A stretch of DNA of 64,000 nt from Azospirillum agricola (GCF_017876095.1 NZ_JAGINM010000002.1:186001-250000); one strand, 5' to 3'; counted from the first letter of the stretch, positions 11,458 to 20,592 are shown. Notes: generated by a model not told the origin, from the letters alone. Numbers and translations are program-made.

Positions 11458-12486
11458 TTACTTCGGCGTGCCCTTCCACACCTGGAACTGGGTGGTCTCC
11501 AGCAGCAGGTCGGCGTGGCCGAAGGCGGTCTTGAACAGCTTGCCGACGCCGGCCGTCCGCTGCGTCACCGCCACCAGCGAGCCGCGCAGCTTGAGATACT
11601 GCTTGGTGCCGGCGACCAGCGCCTCCAGCATGCCGAAATCCTCGTCCTTGCCGCGGTGGAGCGGCGGGTTGGACAGGATCAGCCCGAAGCGCTCGCGCGT
11701 GCCGAGACCGGCCAGCCCGTCGCTCAGCACCAGTTCGGCGTCCGGCACGTTCTGCCGCGCGGCATGGAGGGCCACCGCGTCGATGTCCAGCAGGGTCAGC
11801 GGCGCATCCGGCTGGCGCTCGCGCACCGCCCGCGCGATCACCCCGGCGCCGCAGCCGAAATCGAGCACCCGCGTGCCGGCCGCGACCTCCGGCAGCACCC
11901 GCAGCAGGCACTCGGTGCCGGGGTCGAGATGGCCGTGGGCGAACAGGCCGGGGTAGGAGACGAGATCCAGCGGGGCGGCCGGTTCGGGCAGCGGCAGGGT
12001 CACGCTCTCCCGCCACGCCTCCAGCGCGCCGCGCGCCGGGGCGTCGGTGCGGCGGGTTTCCAGGACGCGGGCGCGGCGCTTGATGGTCAGCGTCTCCGCC
12101 CCCTCGACCAGCCCGTCGAAGCGCTTGGGCGCCGATGTCACGCCCTCGTCGTTGCTGCCGACGATCCACAGCGGCGCCCCCGGCGCCAGCCGCGCCGCCA
12201 GCGCGTGCAGCGCCATCCCGAAGGAGGCCCAGCCGCGCGGCAGCCGCAGCACCGCCCCGTCGAAGGGACCGTCCGCCGGCCAGGGCGTCGCCACGCGGCC
12301 GTCTTGGGCCAGCCGCAGCCAGGACACGACCTCCGCCCCGCCCTCGGCGAGCGCCCGTTCGATGCCGCCGTCGGAATCGAAGGCGACGAGGATGCGCCCC
12401 TGCGGCCGGCGCTCGGCCAGGGCTTCCGCCGCGACGGCGGCGATGGTGGAATCGCGGTCCGTCGCGCGGTTGTCCAATCGGCTCAC
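11458..12486 (-). CDS. rsmC: Ribosomal RNA small subunit methyltransferase C-like protein
   Basis: 342 residues from a GTG start with AAGG nine bases upstream; E. coli RsmC has nearly the same length. The layout is the RsmC one: a degenerate N-terminal methyltransferase-like half (1-160) and a catalytic C-terminal half with VLDFGCGAGVIARAV near 213 and the N6/N2 guanine-type motif SNPPLHRG near 280. RsmC methylates G1207 of 16S rRNA. RlmG is the main alternative. It is followed closely by the second methyltransferase gene. Confidence 0.78.
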   Translation of the reverse strand: MSRLDNRATDRDSTIAAVAAEALAERRPQGRILVAFDSDGGIERALAEGGAEVVSWLRLAQDGRVATPWPADGPFDGAVLRLPRGWASFGMALHALAARLAPGAPLWIVGSNDEGVTSAPKRFDGLVEGAETLTIKRRARVLETRRTDAPARGALEAWRESVTLPLPEPAAPLDLVSYPGLFAHGHLDPGTECLLRVLPEVAAGTRVLDFGCGAGVIARAVRERQPDAPLTLLDIDAVALHAARQNVPDAELVLSDGLAGLGTRERFGLILSNPPLHRGKDEDFGMLEALVAGTKQYLKLRGSLVAVTQRTAGVGKLFKTAFGHADLLLETTQFQVWKGTPK

Positions 12487-12514
12487 TGTATCTTGACCTT
12501 CAGACGGTGAGGAT

Positions 12515-12750
12515 TGCCCTCTCCCCCCCGGGGAGAGGGTTGGGTGAGGGGGACGCATCGCATGCCGTCAGCGGAAAGAAGTCGCTGAGCGATTCTTTCT
12601 TCCGCCCTTCCGGGCGTGACGCCCCCTCACCGGCCCTTCGGGCCAGAGGTCGCTCGCAAGTCTCGCGACCGCGCTCCACCTCTGGTCACCTTCGGTGCCC
12701 AGCCGGCCTTCGGCCGGCCGGTTCCACGCCTCTCCCCGGGGAGGAGAGGG
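12515..12750. repeat. Composite palindromic element with hairpin-rich core
   Basis: The left arm (12515-12553) repeats the palindromic unit seen at 10641 almost base for base. The matching right arm is present but split: CCCCCTCACC at 12623-12632 and CTCTCCCCGGGGAGGAGAGGG at 12730-12750, with about 97 bases between. That insert folds well: GGCCCTTCGGGCC, CACCTTCGGTG and CCGGCCTTCGGCCGG are UUCG-type hairpins, and CCAGAGGT (12642) pairs with ACCTCTGG (12677). The element fills the 281-base gap between smpB and the rsmC-like gene. Confidence 0.65.
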
Positions 12751-12767
12751 TTGAACGACGAAAAGCC

Positions 12768-13241
12768 TCAGTTCTTGTCGCGCATCAGGCGCGCCTTGTC
12801 GCGCTGCCAGGTGCGTTCCTTCTCGGTGTTGCGCTTGTCGTGCTTCTTCTTGCCGGTGGCGATGCCGAGCTCGACCTTGGCCATGCCGCGGTCGTTGAAA
12901 TAGACCGACATCGGAATCAGCGTGACGCCCTTCTGCTTGATCCCGGCCGCCAGCTTGTCCAGCTCGCGGCGACGGATCAGCAGCTTGCGCGGGCGCTTGG
13001 GCTCGTGCTGGAGCCAGCGCCCGGCCTGGAGGTATTCGGGGATGTAGGCGTTGAACAGGAACAGCTCCCCGCCCTTCAACCCCGCATAGGCCTCGTTCAC
13101 GCTGGCGCGGCCGTTCCGCAGCGACTTCACCTCGGTGCCGGTCAGCATGATGCCGGCCTCCAAGGTGTCGTCGATGAAGAAGTCGAAGCGCGCGCGACGG
13201 TTCTGCGCCGCGTATTTTTTTACTTCCGTGTCGCGCGACAC
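12768..13241 (-). CDS. smpB: SsrA-binding protein SmpB
   Basis: 157 residues, full length. Family marks include [22 protein letters not shown] at the N-terminus, [10 protein letters not shown] near 33-42, and the basic tail [25 protein letters not shown] that enters the ribosomal decoding centre. SmpB carries tmRNA to stalled ribosomes. It lies 27 bases downstream of dapA on the same strand, a neighbourhood common in alphaproteobacteria. Its own downstream gap holds the composite palindromic element. Confidence 0.97.
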   Translation of the reverse strand: MSRDTEVKKYAAQNRRARFDFFIDDTLEAGIMLTGTEVKSLRNGRASVNEAYAGLKGGELFLFNAYIPEYLQAGRWLQHEPKRPRKLLIRRRELDKLAAGIKQKGVTLIPMSVYFNDRGMAKVELGIATGKKKHDKRNTEKERTWQRDKARLMRDKN

Positions 13242-13268
13242 TGCGTTCTCCTCGGCAGCCCGTTGTCC

Positions 13269-14144
13269 TTACGACAGCAGGCCGGCTTTGCTCATGGCCG
13301 CGCGCACGGCGGTGCGGGCGGCGTCGGAGGCCGTGACCAGCGGCAGGCGGACCTCGTCGGTCGACAGGCCGAGCAGGCTGGCGGCGAACTTCACCGGGGC
13401 CGGGCTGGTCTCGACGAACATGGCGTCGTGCAGCGGCGACAGCACGTCGCGCAGGCGGAACGCCTCCTTCAGGTCGCCCTTGGCCCAGGCGGTCTGCATC
13501 GCCGAGCAGAGCGCCGGCGCGATGTTGGCCGTCACCGAGATGCAGCCGGTGCCGCCCTGCGCGTTGAAGCCCAGCGCGGTGGCGTCCTCGCCGGAGAGCT
13601 GGATGAAGTCGGGGCCGACCTCGGCCAGCAGGCGCGACGGGCGCGACAGGTCGGCGGTGGCGTCCTTCACGCCGACGATGTTCGGCAGCTTGGCCAGCCG
13701 GGCCATCGTGGCCACAGACATATCCACGACACTGCGGCCCGGAATGTTGTAAATGAAGATCGGCAAATCCGCCGCGTCATGGATCGCCTTGAAATGCTGG
13801 TACAGACCCTCTTGAGACGGCTTGTTGTAGTAGGGCGTGACCACGAGCGCCGCCTGCGCGCCCGCCTTCTTGGCGTGGCGGGTGAGCGCGATCGCCTCGT
13901 CGGTCGAGTTGGAGCCGCTGCCGGCCATCACCGGCACCTTGCCGCCGGCCGCCTCGATGCACAGCTCGACGACGCGGTTGTGCTCGTCGTGGGACAGGGT
14001 GGGCGATTCGCCGGTGGTGCCGCAGGGGACCAGGCCATGGGTGCCCTGGGCGACGTGCCACTCCACGAAGGACTGGAAGGCGGCCTCGTCCACTTTCCCG
14101 CCCTTGAACGGAGTCAAGAGAGCGACGATGGAACCGTGGAACAT
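13269..14144 (-). CDS. dapA: 4-hydroxy-tetrahydrodipicolinate synthase
   Basis: 291 residues, standard length. The Schiff-base lysine is Lys160 in VGVKDAT, the proton-relay tyrosine is Tyr132 in FIYNIPGR, and the TTGE motif sits at 43-46. The enzyme joins pyruvate and aspartate semialdehyde in lysine and peptidoglycan precursor synthesis in the cytoplasm. It is divergent from a lytic transglycosylase gene only about 36-60 bases away, so the two share a short promoter region. AGGAGG is visible just upstream of the ATG. Confidence 0.97.
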   Translation of the reverse strand: MFHGSIVALLTPFKGGKVDEAAFQSFVEWHVAQGTHGLVPCGTTGESPTLSHDEHNRVVELCIEAAGGKVPVMAGSGSNSTDEAIALTRHAKKAGAQAALVVTPYYNKPSQEGLYQHFKAIHDAADLPIFIYNIPGRSVVDMSVATMARLAKLPNIVGVKDATADLSRPSRLLAEVGPDFIQLSGEDATALGFNAQGGTGCISVTANIAPALCSAMQTAWAKGDLKEAFRLRDVLSPLHDAMFVETSPAPVKFAASLLGLSTDEVRLPLVTASDAARTAVRAAMSKAGLLS

Positions 14145-14180
14145 GGCAGCCTCCTCAGACGGACTTCTGGAAAAAAAGAG

Positions 14181-16163
14181 TTGCGCACATTAGACCTCCC
14201 CGCCGTCTTGGGCAAGAGCGCCAGAACGGCAATTTTGGCGGCTTTGCTCGCCCTCCCCGCCCCCGTTTCCGTGGTGGCCGGAGCCTTGACCCCGCAGGAT
14301 CTGGCGCTCTACCGGCAGGCCTTCAAGGCGGCCGACAACGAGCGCCACGACGAGGCGCTGCGGCTGGCCGGACAGGCCGCCGATCCGCTGCCCGCCAAGG
14401 TGATCCGCTGGATGGCGCTGGCGACGCCGGGCGGCGGCAACTTCGCCGAGATATCCTCCTTCATCCGCGACAACCCCGACTGGCCCAACCAGGCGCAGTT
14501 GCGCCGGCAGGCCGAGAAGGCGATGCCGGTCGATCTCGACGCCGACCAGGTGCTGGCCTGGTTCCGCCAGTATCCGCCGCTGTCCAACGACGGCTTCCTG
14601 ATGCACGCCGACACGCTGATCGGCAGCGGCAGCACGGAACGCGCCGTCCCCCTGATCCGCGCCCGCTGGGTCGAGAGCAACTTCACCGCCGACGAGGAGG
14701 CCGCCTTCCTCGTCCGCTACCGCTCGCACCTGCGTCAGCAGGACCACAAGGCGCGCATCGACCGGCTGCTGTGGGAGCGGCAGGAGGCGCCGGTGCGCCG
14801 GATGCTGCCCTTCTTCGACGACGCCTACGACACGCTGATCGAGGCGCGCATCGCGCTCGACACCGACAGCGGCAACGCCGACGCGGCGGTCGGGCGGGTG
14901 GCGCCGAACCTGCGCAACGACCCCGGCCTGCTGTTCGACCGCGCCCGCTGGCGGCGGCGCAAGGGCGACGACGCCGGGGCGCTGGAGATCATCACCCAGG
15001 CCCCCGCCGAGATGGGCCGCCCGCAGGCGTGGTGGAGCGAGCGCCATCTGCTGGCGCGGCGCGCCATCGAGCGCGGCGACCACAACCTCGCCTACCGGCT
15101 GGTGAAGGCGCATGGACAGAAGGACGGCTCCGGCTTCGCCGAGGCCGAGTTCCTGGCCGGCTTCCTGGCGCTGCGCTTCCTCGACCAGCCGTCGGAGGCG
15201 TTCAACCATTTCAACAAGCTCTACCGCTCGGTCAGCGCGCCGATCAGCAAGGCGCGCGGCGCCTACTGGTGCGGGCGCGCCGCCGAGGCGCTCGGCCAGA
15301 CCGCCCAGGCCAACGAGTGGTACGCCAAGGCCGCCCCCTACGGCACGACCTTCTACGGCCAGCTCTCCGCCCGGCACCTCGCCGGCGGCAAGGTCACCCT
15401 GCCCGCCCCGCCGCAGGTGTCGAACGCCGAGGCGACCGCCTTCGAGCGCCGCGAGGTGGTGCGCGTGGTGCGGCTGCTCGCCGAGATCGAGGGCAGCGAC
15501 GACGAGCGGGTGACCGCTTTCCTGCGCCGCCTCAGCCTCGACGCCAAGACGCCGGCCGACTACACGCTGGCCGCCCGGCTGGCGAGCGCCGTCGGCCGCC
15601 GCGATCTGGCGGTCGCCGCCGCCAAGGACGCGGCGCAGAACGACGTCTTCCTGGTCGAGGCCGGCTACCCGATGATCGACGCCCGCCCCGCCTCGCCGGA
15701 GCTGGCGCTGGTCCATGGCATCATCCGCCAGGAGAGCACCTTCAACACCCGCGTCGTCTCCTCGGCGGGAGCGCGCGGGCTGATGCAGCTCATGCCGGCC
15801 ACGGCGCAGCTCGTCGCCGGCAAGCTCGGGCTGAAGCACGCCAGCGGGCGGCTGACCAGCGACCCCGACTACAACGTCACGCTGGGGTCGGCCTACCTGT
15901 CGGATCTGATCGACCGCTTCAACGGCTCCTACGTGCTGGCGATCGCCGGCTACAACGCCGGGCCGAACCGGGTGCGGCAGTGGATCCAGACCTACGGCGA
16001 CCCGCGCTCCGGCAGCATCGACGTGGTGGACTGGATCGAACTGATCCCGATCTACGAGACGCGCAACTACGTGCAGCGGGTGATGGAGGCCGTGCTGGTC
16101 TACCGCTCGCGCCTCCAGGGGACGAAGGCCGATCTGAATCTCGACCGCGACCTGCGGCGCTGA
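14181..16163 (+). CDS. slt: Soluble lytic murein transglycosylase (Slt70-like)
   Basis: About 660 residues. No ATG fits: candidates are TTG at 14181 (chosen; GGAAAAAAAGAG just upstream) and TTG at 14208, which would give a tighter signal peptide. The signal region [25 protein letters not shown] is clear. An alpha-superhelical U-shaped domain (about 40-490) precedes the SLT domain with the catalytic glutamate in RQESTF (about residue 518), then [10 protein letters not shown] and [15 protein letters not shown]. It cleaves peptidoglycan glycan strands in the periplasm, forming anhydromuropeptides. The start codon is uncertain, the function is not. Confidence 0.9.
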   Translation: MRTLDLPAVLGKSARTAILAALLALPAPVSVVAGALTPQDLALYRQAFKAADNERHDEALRLAGQAADPLPAKVIRWMALATPGGGNFAEISSFIRDNPDWPNQAQLRRQAEKAMPVDLDADQVLAWFRQYPPLSNDGFLMHADTLIGSGSTERAVPLIRARWVESNFTADEEAAFLVRYRSHLRQQDHKARIDRLLWERQEAPVRRMLPFFDDAYDTLIEARIALDTDSGNADAAVGRVAPNLRNDPGLLFDRARWRRRKGDDAGALEIITQAPAEMGRPQAWWSERHLLARRAIERGDHNLAYRLVKAHGQKDGSGFAEAEFLAGFLALRFLDQPSEAFNHFNKLYRSVSAPISKARGAYWCGRAAEALGQTAQANEWYAKAAPYGTTFYGQLSARHLAGGKVTLPAPPQVSNAEATAFERREVVRVVRLLAEIEGSDDERVTAFLRRLSLDAKTPADYTLAARLASAVGRRDLAVAAAKDAAQNDVFLVEAGYPMIDARPASPELALVHGIIRQESTFNTRVVSSAGARGLMQLMPATAQLVAGKLGLKHASGRLTSDPDYNVTLGSAYLSDLIDRFNGSYVLAIAGYNAGPNRVRQWIQTYGDPRSGSIDVVDWIELIPIYETRNYVQRVMEAVLVYRSRLQGTKADLNLDRDLRR

Positions 16164-16188
16164 CCGTCGCGCCGCCGCTTCCGCCGGT

Positions 16189-16773
16189 TCAGAAAACGCA
16201 GGATTCGGGGACCGAGTCCTGCGTCCAGTCCGCCAGCGGCACGGGTCTGGCCGGGATGGCGATGGGCTTCCCGTTCCGCACCCCCTTGCCGGACAGCAGG
16301 TTCAGGTCGCATGACCCGCCGCCCTTCGGATCCAGTGTGTCGCGGGACGCATTGGTGTAGCCGGCAACCACCAGAACGCCGTTGCGGAAGGCGATGGTCA
16401 ACTGCTCGCGCCAGCGGTTGCGGCCGATGGCGTCGTTCTGGAACACCACCACCAGCGAGCCGCGCGGCGTGATCGACATCTCCGGCAGCGTCCCGGCGAG
16501 CTCGCCCTTCCAGCCGATGGCCTGCCGGTACAGCGTCGGATCGGCCGGCAATGCGCCATCGACCGACAGATGGACCGCCAGATCGGCCTCGTCGTCCAGC
16601 CCGGTCAGCACCGCGCGGTCGGGAACGCCGTCGCCGTTGAGGTCGCCCGACAGCGTGGCGATCACCGGACGAGCGACGCCGCGCGGGCTGTCCGACGCCG
16701 CCGGATGCGGGGTGACCGTAAGAAGAATGGCGGAAAGCAGCGCAAAGGCGGCCGGCGTGTTGCGGGTCAGCAT
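16189..16773 (-). CDS. Exported protein with one FG-GAP/calcium-loop-like motif
   Basis: 194 residues starting with a signal peptide (MLTRNTPAAFALLSAILLTVTPHPAAS, cut near 27). GDLNGDGVPDRAVL at 43-56 is a D-x-N-x-D-G loop as found in FG-GAP and dockerin-like repeats, but only one copy is present. Two cysteines (in GSCDLNL and at the end in ESCVF) could form a disulfide in the periplasm. No enzymatic motif is seen. It ends 26 bases from the convergent lytic transglycosylase gene. Function unknown; periplasmic location is the firm part. Confidence 0.65.
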   Translation of the reverse strand: MLTRNTPAAFALLSAILLTVTPHPAASDSPRGVARPVIATLSGDLNGDGVPDRAVLTGLDDEADLAVHLSVDGALPADPTLYRQAIGWKGELAGTLPEMSITPRGSLVVVFQNDAIGRNRWREQLTIAFRNGVLVVAGYTNASRDTLDPKGGGSCDLNLLSGKGVRNGKPIAIPARPVPLADWTQDSVPESCVF

Positions 16774-17079
16774 GATTGACGAAGCCTCGCGGTCGGGTGA
16801 AGCCGGAATGATCGGAAGCCGCTCCCGACGGAACCGCGCGGATTGGGCCACGAGCGCCCCCACCCAGCCCTTCCCTGCCGGGTAGGCCTTTGGTCCGCCG
16901 GAAGCGGAGAAGGGGCAAGGGGGCAGTCGCGGCCGCCATGCGGGCGGGGCGCGGGGGGACAGGTCCCGGAACGGGGTGTCCTTATGAAGCATCCGCATCG
17001 CTTTCCGAACGAAAAACGGAATGTTATTCTATATTCCAGGATAATAGATCATTTTCGTCCCTCGGAGATTGCATTCATC
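16774..17079. other. Gene-free divergent promoter region
   Basis: 306 bases between the exported-protein gene (minus) and the lipoprotein gene (plus). The first two thirds are GC-rich and hold no convincing gene. The last 80 bases are markedly AT-rich, with GGAAT-N10-ATTCC (an interrupted inverted repeat near 17020-17040) and TATATT/GATAAT-like -10 candidates, followed by CTCGGAG. This is most likely the promoter of the lipoprotein gene. Confidence 0.5.
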
Positions 17080-18312
17080 ATGACGATAAGACGGATTTTC
17101 GTCACCCTTGCCGCGGCCATCGCGCTGTCGGGTTGCGTAAAAACCATGGCCGACATGTCGGGGGTTCCGAATTCGAAATACCAGCCGATTCTTGCGGACG
17201 ACTCCGACAAGAAGGAGTGGATTTCCCTGATAACCGCCAACATGGGAAAAGTCGTTACCGACGAAACCGGCGAGTATTATTTCGGAGATAAGGAGATCGC
17301 CGGGCGAAAATACATTCAGTCCCTGACGCTTCGTAAACCGTACATTGATTTGGCACGTTCGATGCTGGCGCAGGGTGTCGGCGTGCTTGAACCGGTTTAC
17401 CGGCCGCAGTTGACGGCGGGCGGAGTCCTCCGCAACGAAATCGACTGGGCGGAGACCCAGGAACTGCACAAGGCGCTGTCGGGCAGCTTCAAGCTGGCTC
17501 CGCTGGCGACCAGCCGGAAATACGCCACGCTCCTGGACCAGTGGCGCAAGACGCTGGAGCAGAAATACGCGGACGCGGTGCGCAGGCACCTTACCCCGAC
17601 CCACGCCAATCCGATCCTCGCCGCCGCCGACAACATGTCGAACGAGAACGGGCTGATGGCGACGACCCTGCGGGGGGATTTCGCCTTCTACGGCAAATTC
17701 TATTACGAGAATGTGCTGGAGCGCCTGAAAACCGAAAAGGTCGATTTCGTTCTCTCGACCTCGGTCATGGCCAATGAAATGAACCAGTCGCTCAAGATGA
17801 TCGGGGCGTTCATGGACGATCCGTTGCAGCGGGCCGGCACCGAGAACACCGTCAAGGCGATTCCCTCCTACCGCGAGTATACGGAGGCGTCGCGCCTGAA
17901 CATGGCGCTGAAGTCCAACCGCATGGCGATGGGCGACCGCATCGACTGGAATTTCCTGTCGGAAGCGGTGTACCGCGACCTGAAGGTGACCGGATTCACC
18001 AACGCCCCGGCGCTGGTGGCGCTCAGCCTCTTCACGCCCGACAATGTGCAGACCGTCGAACAGATGAGCTACAACCCGATCTCGGCCAAGAGCATCGGAC
18101 TTCAAATGATCGGGGCGACCAACGTCGCCTACAAGGAGATGGCGGCCGACATGCAGGAGGAGAACAGGAAAATCCTCGCGGAGATCGATCGTGAATACGT
18201 GGTGGGAAAGGCGAACCGCCGCCAGATGATCAACGCCCTGCTGAACCACATGGCGGAAGGCAAGCGGGCGATGGGCATCGTCTCCGGCCTGAAGAGCAAC
18301 ACCCTGCGCTGA
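17080..18312 (+). CDS. Lipoprotein of unknown function
   Basis: 410 residues. The N-terminus is a lipoprotein signal: positive MTIRR, hydrophobic stretch, lipobox LSGC with Cys19, so the mature protein is membrane-anchored. The rest is soluble and mostly helical, with many Lys, Asn and Tyr residues, and no motif I recognise. CTCGGAG is 17 bases upstream of the ATG. Codon use over the first 350 bases (AAA, ATT, GAT, TAT) is noticeably more AT-rich than neighbours, and the upstream region is AT-rich too, a possible sign of transfer. No neighbour suggests a role. Confidence 0.75.
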   Translation: MTIRRIFVTLAAAIALSGCVKTMADMSGVPNSKYQPILADDSDKKEWISLITANMGKVVTDETGEYYFGDKEIAGRKYIQSLTLRKPYIDLARSMLAQGVGVLEPVYRPQLTAGGVLRNEIDWAETQELHKALSGSFKLAPLATSRKYATLLDQWRKTLEQKYADAVRRHLTPTHANPILAAADNMSNENGLMATTLRGDFAFYGKFYYENVLERLKTEKVDFVLSTSVMANEMNQSLKMIGAFMDDPLQRAGTENTVKAIPSYREYTEASRLNMALKSNRMAMGDRIDWNFLSEAVYRDLKVTGFTNAPALVALSLFTPDNVQTVEQMSYNPISAKSIGLQMIGATNVAYKEMAADMQEENRKILAEIDREYVVGKANRRQMINALLNHMAEGKRAMGIVSGLKSNTLR

Positions 18313-18349
18313 CGGAAGCGCCGAGCCGGCATTCCCCGCACATCGTCCC

Positions 18350-18381
18350 GGAACCGATCCCACACATGCGGGATCGGCTCC
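18350..18381. terminator. Hairpin between convergent lipoprotein and ssb genes
   Basis: GGAACCGATCCC and GGGATCGGCTCC form an eight-pair core (CCGATCCC/GGGATCGG) with flanking GGA/TCC pairs and an eight-base loop. It lies between the lipoprotein stop (18312) and the ssb stop (18455). No T-run follows, so termination is inferred from position and shape. Confidence 0.5.
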
Positions 18382-18454
18382 GGAAGGGATGCGCAACGAA
18401 GCTCCGTGGGCGTTTCACGGCCTTTCGACCTTACCCGAGAGCGTCCGGTCGATT

Positions 18455-18940
18455 TCAGAACGGGATTTCGTCGTCCAGATCCTCGTGACGGGGCGGAGCG
18501 CCACCGCCGCTGCGGCCACCGCCGGAACCGGCGCCACCGCCATACCCACCGCCGCCGCCACGGGACTCGCCGCGCGACTCGTAACCGCCACCGCCACCGC
18601 CACCGCCATAGCTGCCACCGCCGCCTTCCTCGCGGTTGCCGCCGGTGAAGTCGATCTCGGCCACGCGGACCGACAGGCCGGCGCCGCGGGTACCGTCGCG
18701 CTTCTCGAACTCGCGCAGCGTCACCTCGCCGGAGATGACGACGGCCTTGCCCTTGGTCAGGTGCGGAGCCAGCGACTCGGCGCGGCGGCCCCAGATCGAG
18801 CAATCGACCCACTGGGTCGTCTTGCGGTCGCCGAAGCCAACGTCGTTGGCGACGCGGAAGCCCAGCACCTTCTCGCCGCTCTGGGTCGTGCGCAACTCGC
18901 CGTCGGCGCCCAAGCGTCCCGTAAACGTCCAAACATTCAT
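18455..18940 (-). CDS. ssb: Single-stranded DNA-binding protein
   Basis: 161 residues. The N-terminal OB-fold (1-105) has the usual NVWTFTGRLGADGE start, VLGFRVAND and WVDCSIWGRRAE. A glycine-rich linker (about 105-150) leads to the acidic tip DLDDEIPF, the docking peptide for repair and replication partners. It coats single-stranded DNA in replication, recombination and repair. GGAG ten bases upstream supports the ATG. The linker is unusually glycine-dense. A LexA-type box lies about 230 bases upstream. Confidence 0.96.
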   Translation of the reverse strand: MNVWTFTGRLGADGELRTTQSGEKVLGFRVANDVGFGDRKTTQWVDCSIWGRRAESLAPHLTKGKAVVISGEVTLREFEKRDGTRGAGLSVRVAEIDFTGGNREEGGGGSYGGGGGGGGYESRGESRGGGGGYGGGAGSGGGRSGGGAPPRHEDLDDEIPF

Positions 18941-19267
18941 CGCTCGATACTCCGTAAGCGCGAGTGTCCCAGCATCCTTGCCGGCCCATGGGGATGCCCG
19001 GCGGTGGGCATCCGGATGCCGAGGGTTCCCGTTCGCGGGGGCCAGCGTGACAAGTCGCGACCCCGCCATGGTCCGGCCGCACCGAAGCACGGGGACGGGG
19101 CGCGGGTCAACCGCCGTCGAAGCGTTCCCATCGCGCCGGCGCGGAGCACTCACCCCACCGCGCCGAACAAGAACACTCCATGAACATTTATAGCAGAACA
19201 AGGGGCGCCGGGAAACGGATTCCTTCGGCGTAACGTCGAGGAGACGAAAAAGACCGGATGCCCGCGC
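18941..19267. other. Gene-free leader and promoter region of ssb
   Basis: 327 bases between the ssb start and the response-regulator stop on the minus strand. It holds a LexA-type box and -10-like sequence at 19171-19193, implying a long leader of about 230 bases. The leader stays open in the ssb frame for some distance, but composition and the lack of a ribosome site argue against an N-terminal extension. No other gene is seen. Confidence 0.5.
19171..19193 (-). promoter_or_regulatory. LexA (SOS) box and -10 element upstream of ssb
   Basis: On the minus strand the sequence reads TATAAAT (19193-19187), then GTTC (19185-19182), seven bases, and GTTC (19174-19171). GTTC-N7-GTTC is the established alphaproteobacterial LexA operator, and ssb is a common SOS gene. 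The box lies directly after the likely -10, an ideal position for repression. A further GTTC at 19168-19165 is six bases on. Confidence 0.65.
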
Positions 19268-19696
19268 TCAGCGCAGACGGCGGGCGGCCAGATCCAGCAC
19301 CACCTTCAGCTGCCCGTGCGAAAAGGGCTTGTGGACCACGCCCAGCGGGTAGGTCTCGGTGATGCGCGCCATGACGCCATGGTCGGCGTAACCGGACAGG
19401 AAGATGGAGCGGATGCCATGGTCGGTGTGAAGCCGCCGCGCGGCCGCGATGCCATCGCCGCCGGCCAGACGGACATCCATCAGCGCGACGTCCGGGCGGA
19501 CCCGCGCCGCGATCTCGACCGCTTCGGCTTCCGTCGCCGCCGTCCCGCAGACGGTGTGGCCAAGATCGCTGACCACCATGCAGACGGCTTCCGCCGACAG
19601 CTGCTCGTCTTCGACGACCAGAAGGCGCAGGGGGCGGCTCGGCGGGCGGGGCCGGGAGGCACCGGTCGATCGGGTCAGGGTATCGGCCTTCAGCAT
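19268..19696 (-). CDS. Single-domain response regulator
   Basis: 142 residues, a receiver domain only. The acidic pocket is in LVVEDEQ (29-31), the phosphoacceptor is Asp74 in ALMDVRLAGGDG, the switch Ser101 is in IFLSGYAD, and Lys123 is in VVHKPFSHGQL. The first 22 residues are a Pro/Arg-rich extension. No output domain is present, so it must act by protein contact, for example in a phosphorelay or with a histidine kinase elsewhere. A 20-base palindrome lies 45 bases upstream of its start. No kinase gene is adjacent. Confidence 0.9.
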   Translation of the reverse strand: MLKADTLTRSTGASRPRPPSRPLRLLVVEDEQLSAEAVCMVVSDLGHTVCGTAATEAEAVEIAARVRPDVALMDVRLAGGDGIAAARRLHTDHGIRSIFLSGYADHGVMARITETYPLGVVHKPFSHGQLKVVLDLAARRLR

Positions 19697-19740
19697 CGGG
19701 ACCGACCTCGGCGAACGTTGCGGGCAATCGCTGCGTTTTT

Positions 19741-19760
19741 TGGTAAAATTTAATTTACCA
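19741..19760. promoter_or_regulatory. Operator-like palindrome before the response regulator
   Basis: TGGTAAA and TTTACCA form perfect seven-base arms around a six-base AT spacer. It sits in a distinctly AT-rich patch 45 bases upstream of the response regulator's ATG, about where RNA polymerase should bind, so it looks like a transcription-factor site. The factor is unknown. Confidence 0.5.
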
Positions 19761-19896
19761 TTTCTCCAGTCATATTACCCTCACCCCGAAATTGCAAGCG
19801 CATTCGTTGCGAAAATGAACTTTCGGGCGGGACTCCGGACAGAGTGCGCCGCCCCGCAGCCAGCGGGCCGAAGCCAAGCGGGATGACGGACAAGGA

Positions 19897-20592
19897 TCAG
19901 CGGCCGGCCGGGCCGAGCCAGTCGATGCCGCCCGGCTTCACGGGGGACGGGCCGCCGCTTCGCGTCGCCGCCGCGCGGGACGGGGGAGGCGTGGGGGACG
20001 GCCGGGCGGCGAGCCAGGAGGCCGACGGCGCGCCGGGACCGGGACCCGAGGCCGCCGGGGCAGCCGGGGCGGCCGGGACCGGAGGAACGGCGTCGGGGAC
20101 GTGGGGCGGCGGGACCGGGAAAGGCGACGCCGCCCGCGCGACCGGCGCGGGCTCCTCCGGCGGGAGCGGTTGGGCGGGCGGCGCCGGCGCGCAGGGCGGG
20201 GCGGCGGCGGACGGGCGGACGGGCGGGGCGTCGGCGGCGGCCAGCCAGGAGGACCGGTCGTCGTCGGGCAGCGGGCCGGTCCGCGTGTTCAGCCGCCGCG
20301 TCTGCTCGCGGATGTCCAGCAGGGTGGTGACGGCGACCTGGAGCAGCGGCGCCATCGCCGCCGCGTCGGTCAGCTGTTCGGCGCTGAGCGCGGCGAAGCG
20401 GTCGCGGATGTCCTCGACCGCCTCCTCGACGCGGTCGCGCAGCGTGGCGGCCTCGTGCGCCAGACGCTCCACATCCTCCCGCAGGGTCGAGATCTCACAC
20501 GCCTGCCGCAATTCGTGGAAGCCGATTCCCGAAGCGGAAGCCGATCCGGAACGACGGTCGCGCGACCCGAAAGACCCGAAGTCGTGAGGCAT
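19897..20592 (-). CDS. Coiled-coil protein with proline-rich tail, unknown
   Basis: 231 residues. Residues 25-95 form a heptad-rich helix (ISTLREDVERLAHEAATLRDR and onward), and residues 120-231 are a low-complexity Pro/Ala-rich tail ending in GGIDWLGPAGR. No signal peptide or membrane helix. It is divergent from the ParA/TraL-like ATPase gene across 235 bases, and that ATPase also carries a long Pro/Ala-rich part. The composition of the tail could inflate apparent similarity to unrelated proteins. Function unknown; likely a partner of the neighbouring genes. Confidence 0.65.
   Translation of the reverse strand: MPHDFGSFGSRDRRSGSASASGIGFHELRQACEISTLREDVERLAHEAATLRDRVEEAVEDIRDRFAALSAEQLTDAAAMAPLLQVAVTTLLDIREQTRRLNTRTGPLPDDDRSSWLAAADAPPVRPSAAAPPCAPAPPAQPLPPEEPAPVARAASPFPVPPPHVPDAVPPVPAAPAAPAASGPGPGAPSASWLAARPSPTPPPSRAAATRSGGPSPVKPGGIDWLGPAGR

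Noticed and set aside
12135..14180. Upstream extension of the lytic transglycosylase frame
   Set aside because: The frame stays open through smpB and dapA on the other strand, but the translation is Arg/Pro-rich and the signal peptide begins only near 14181-14208.
18389..19183. Alanine-rich plus-strand frame over ssb
   Set aside because: It is the reverse of the glycine-rich linker codons of ssb, which has a complete OB-fold and acidic tip.
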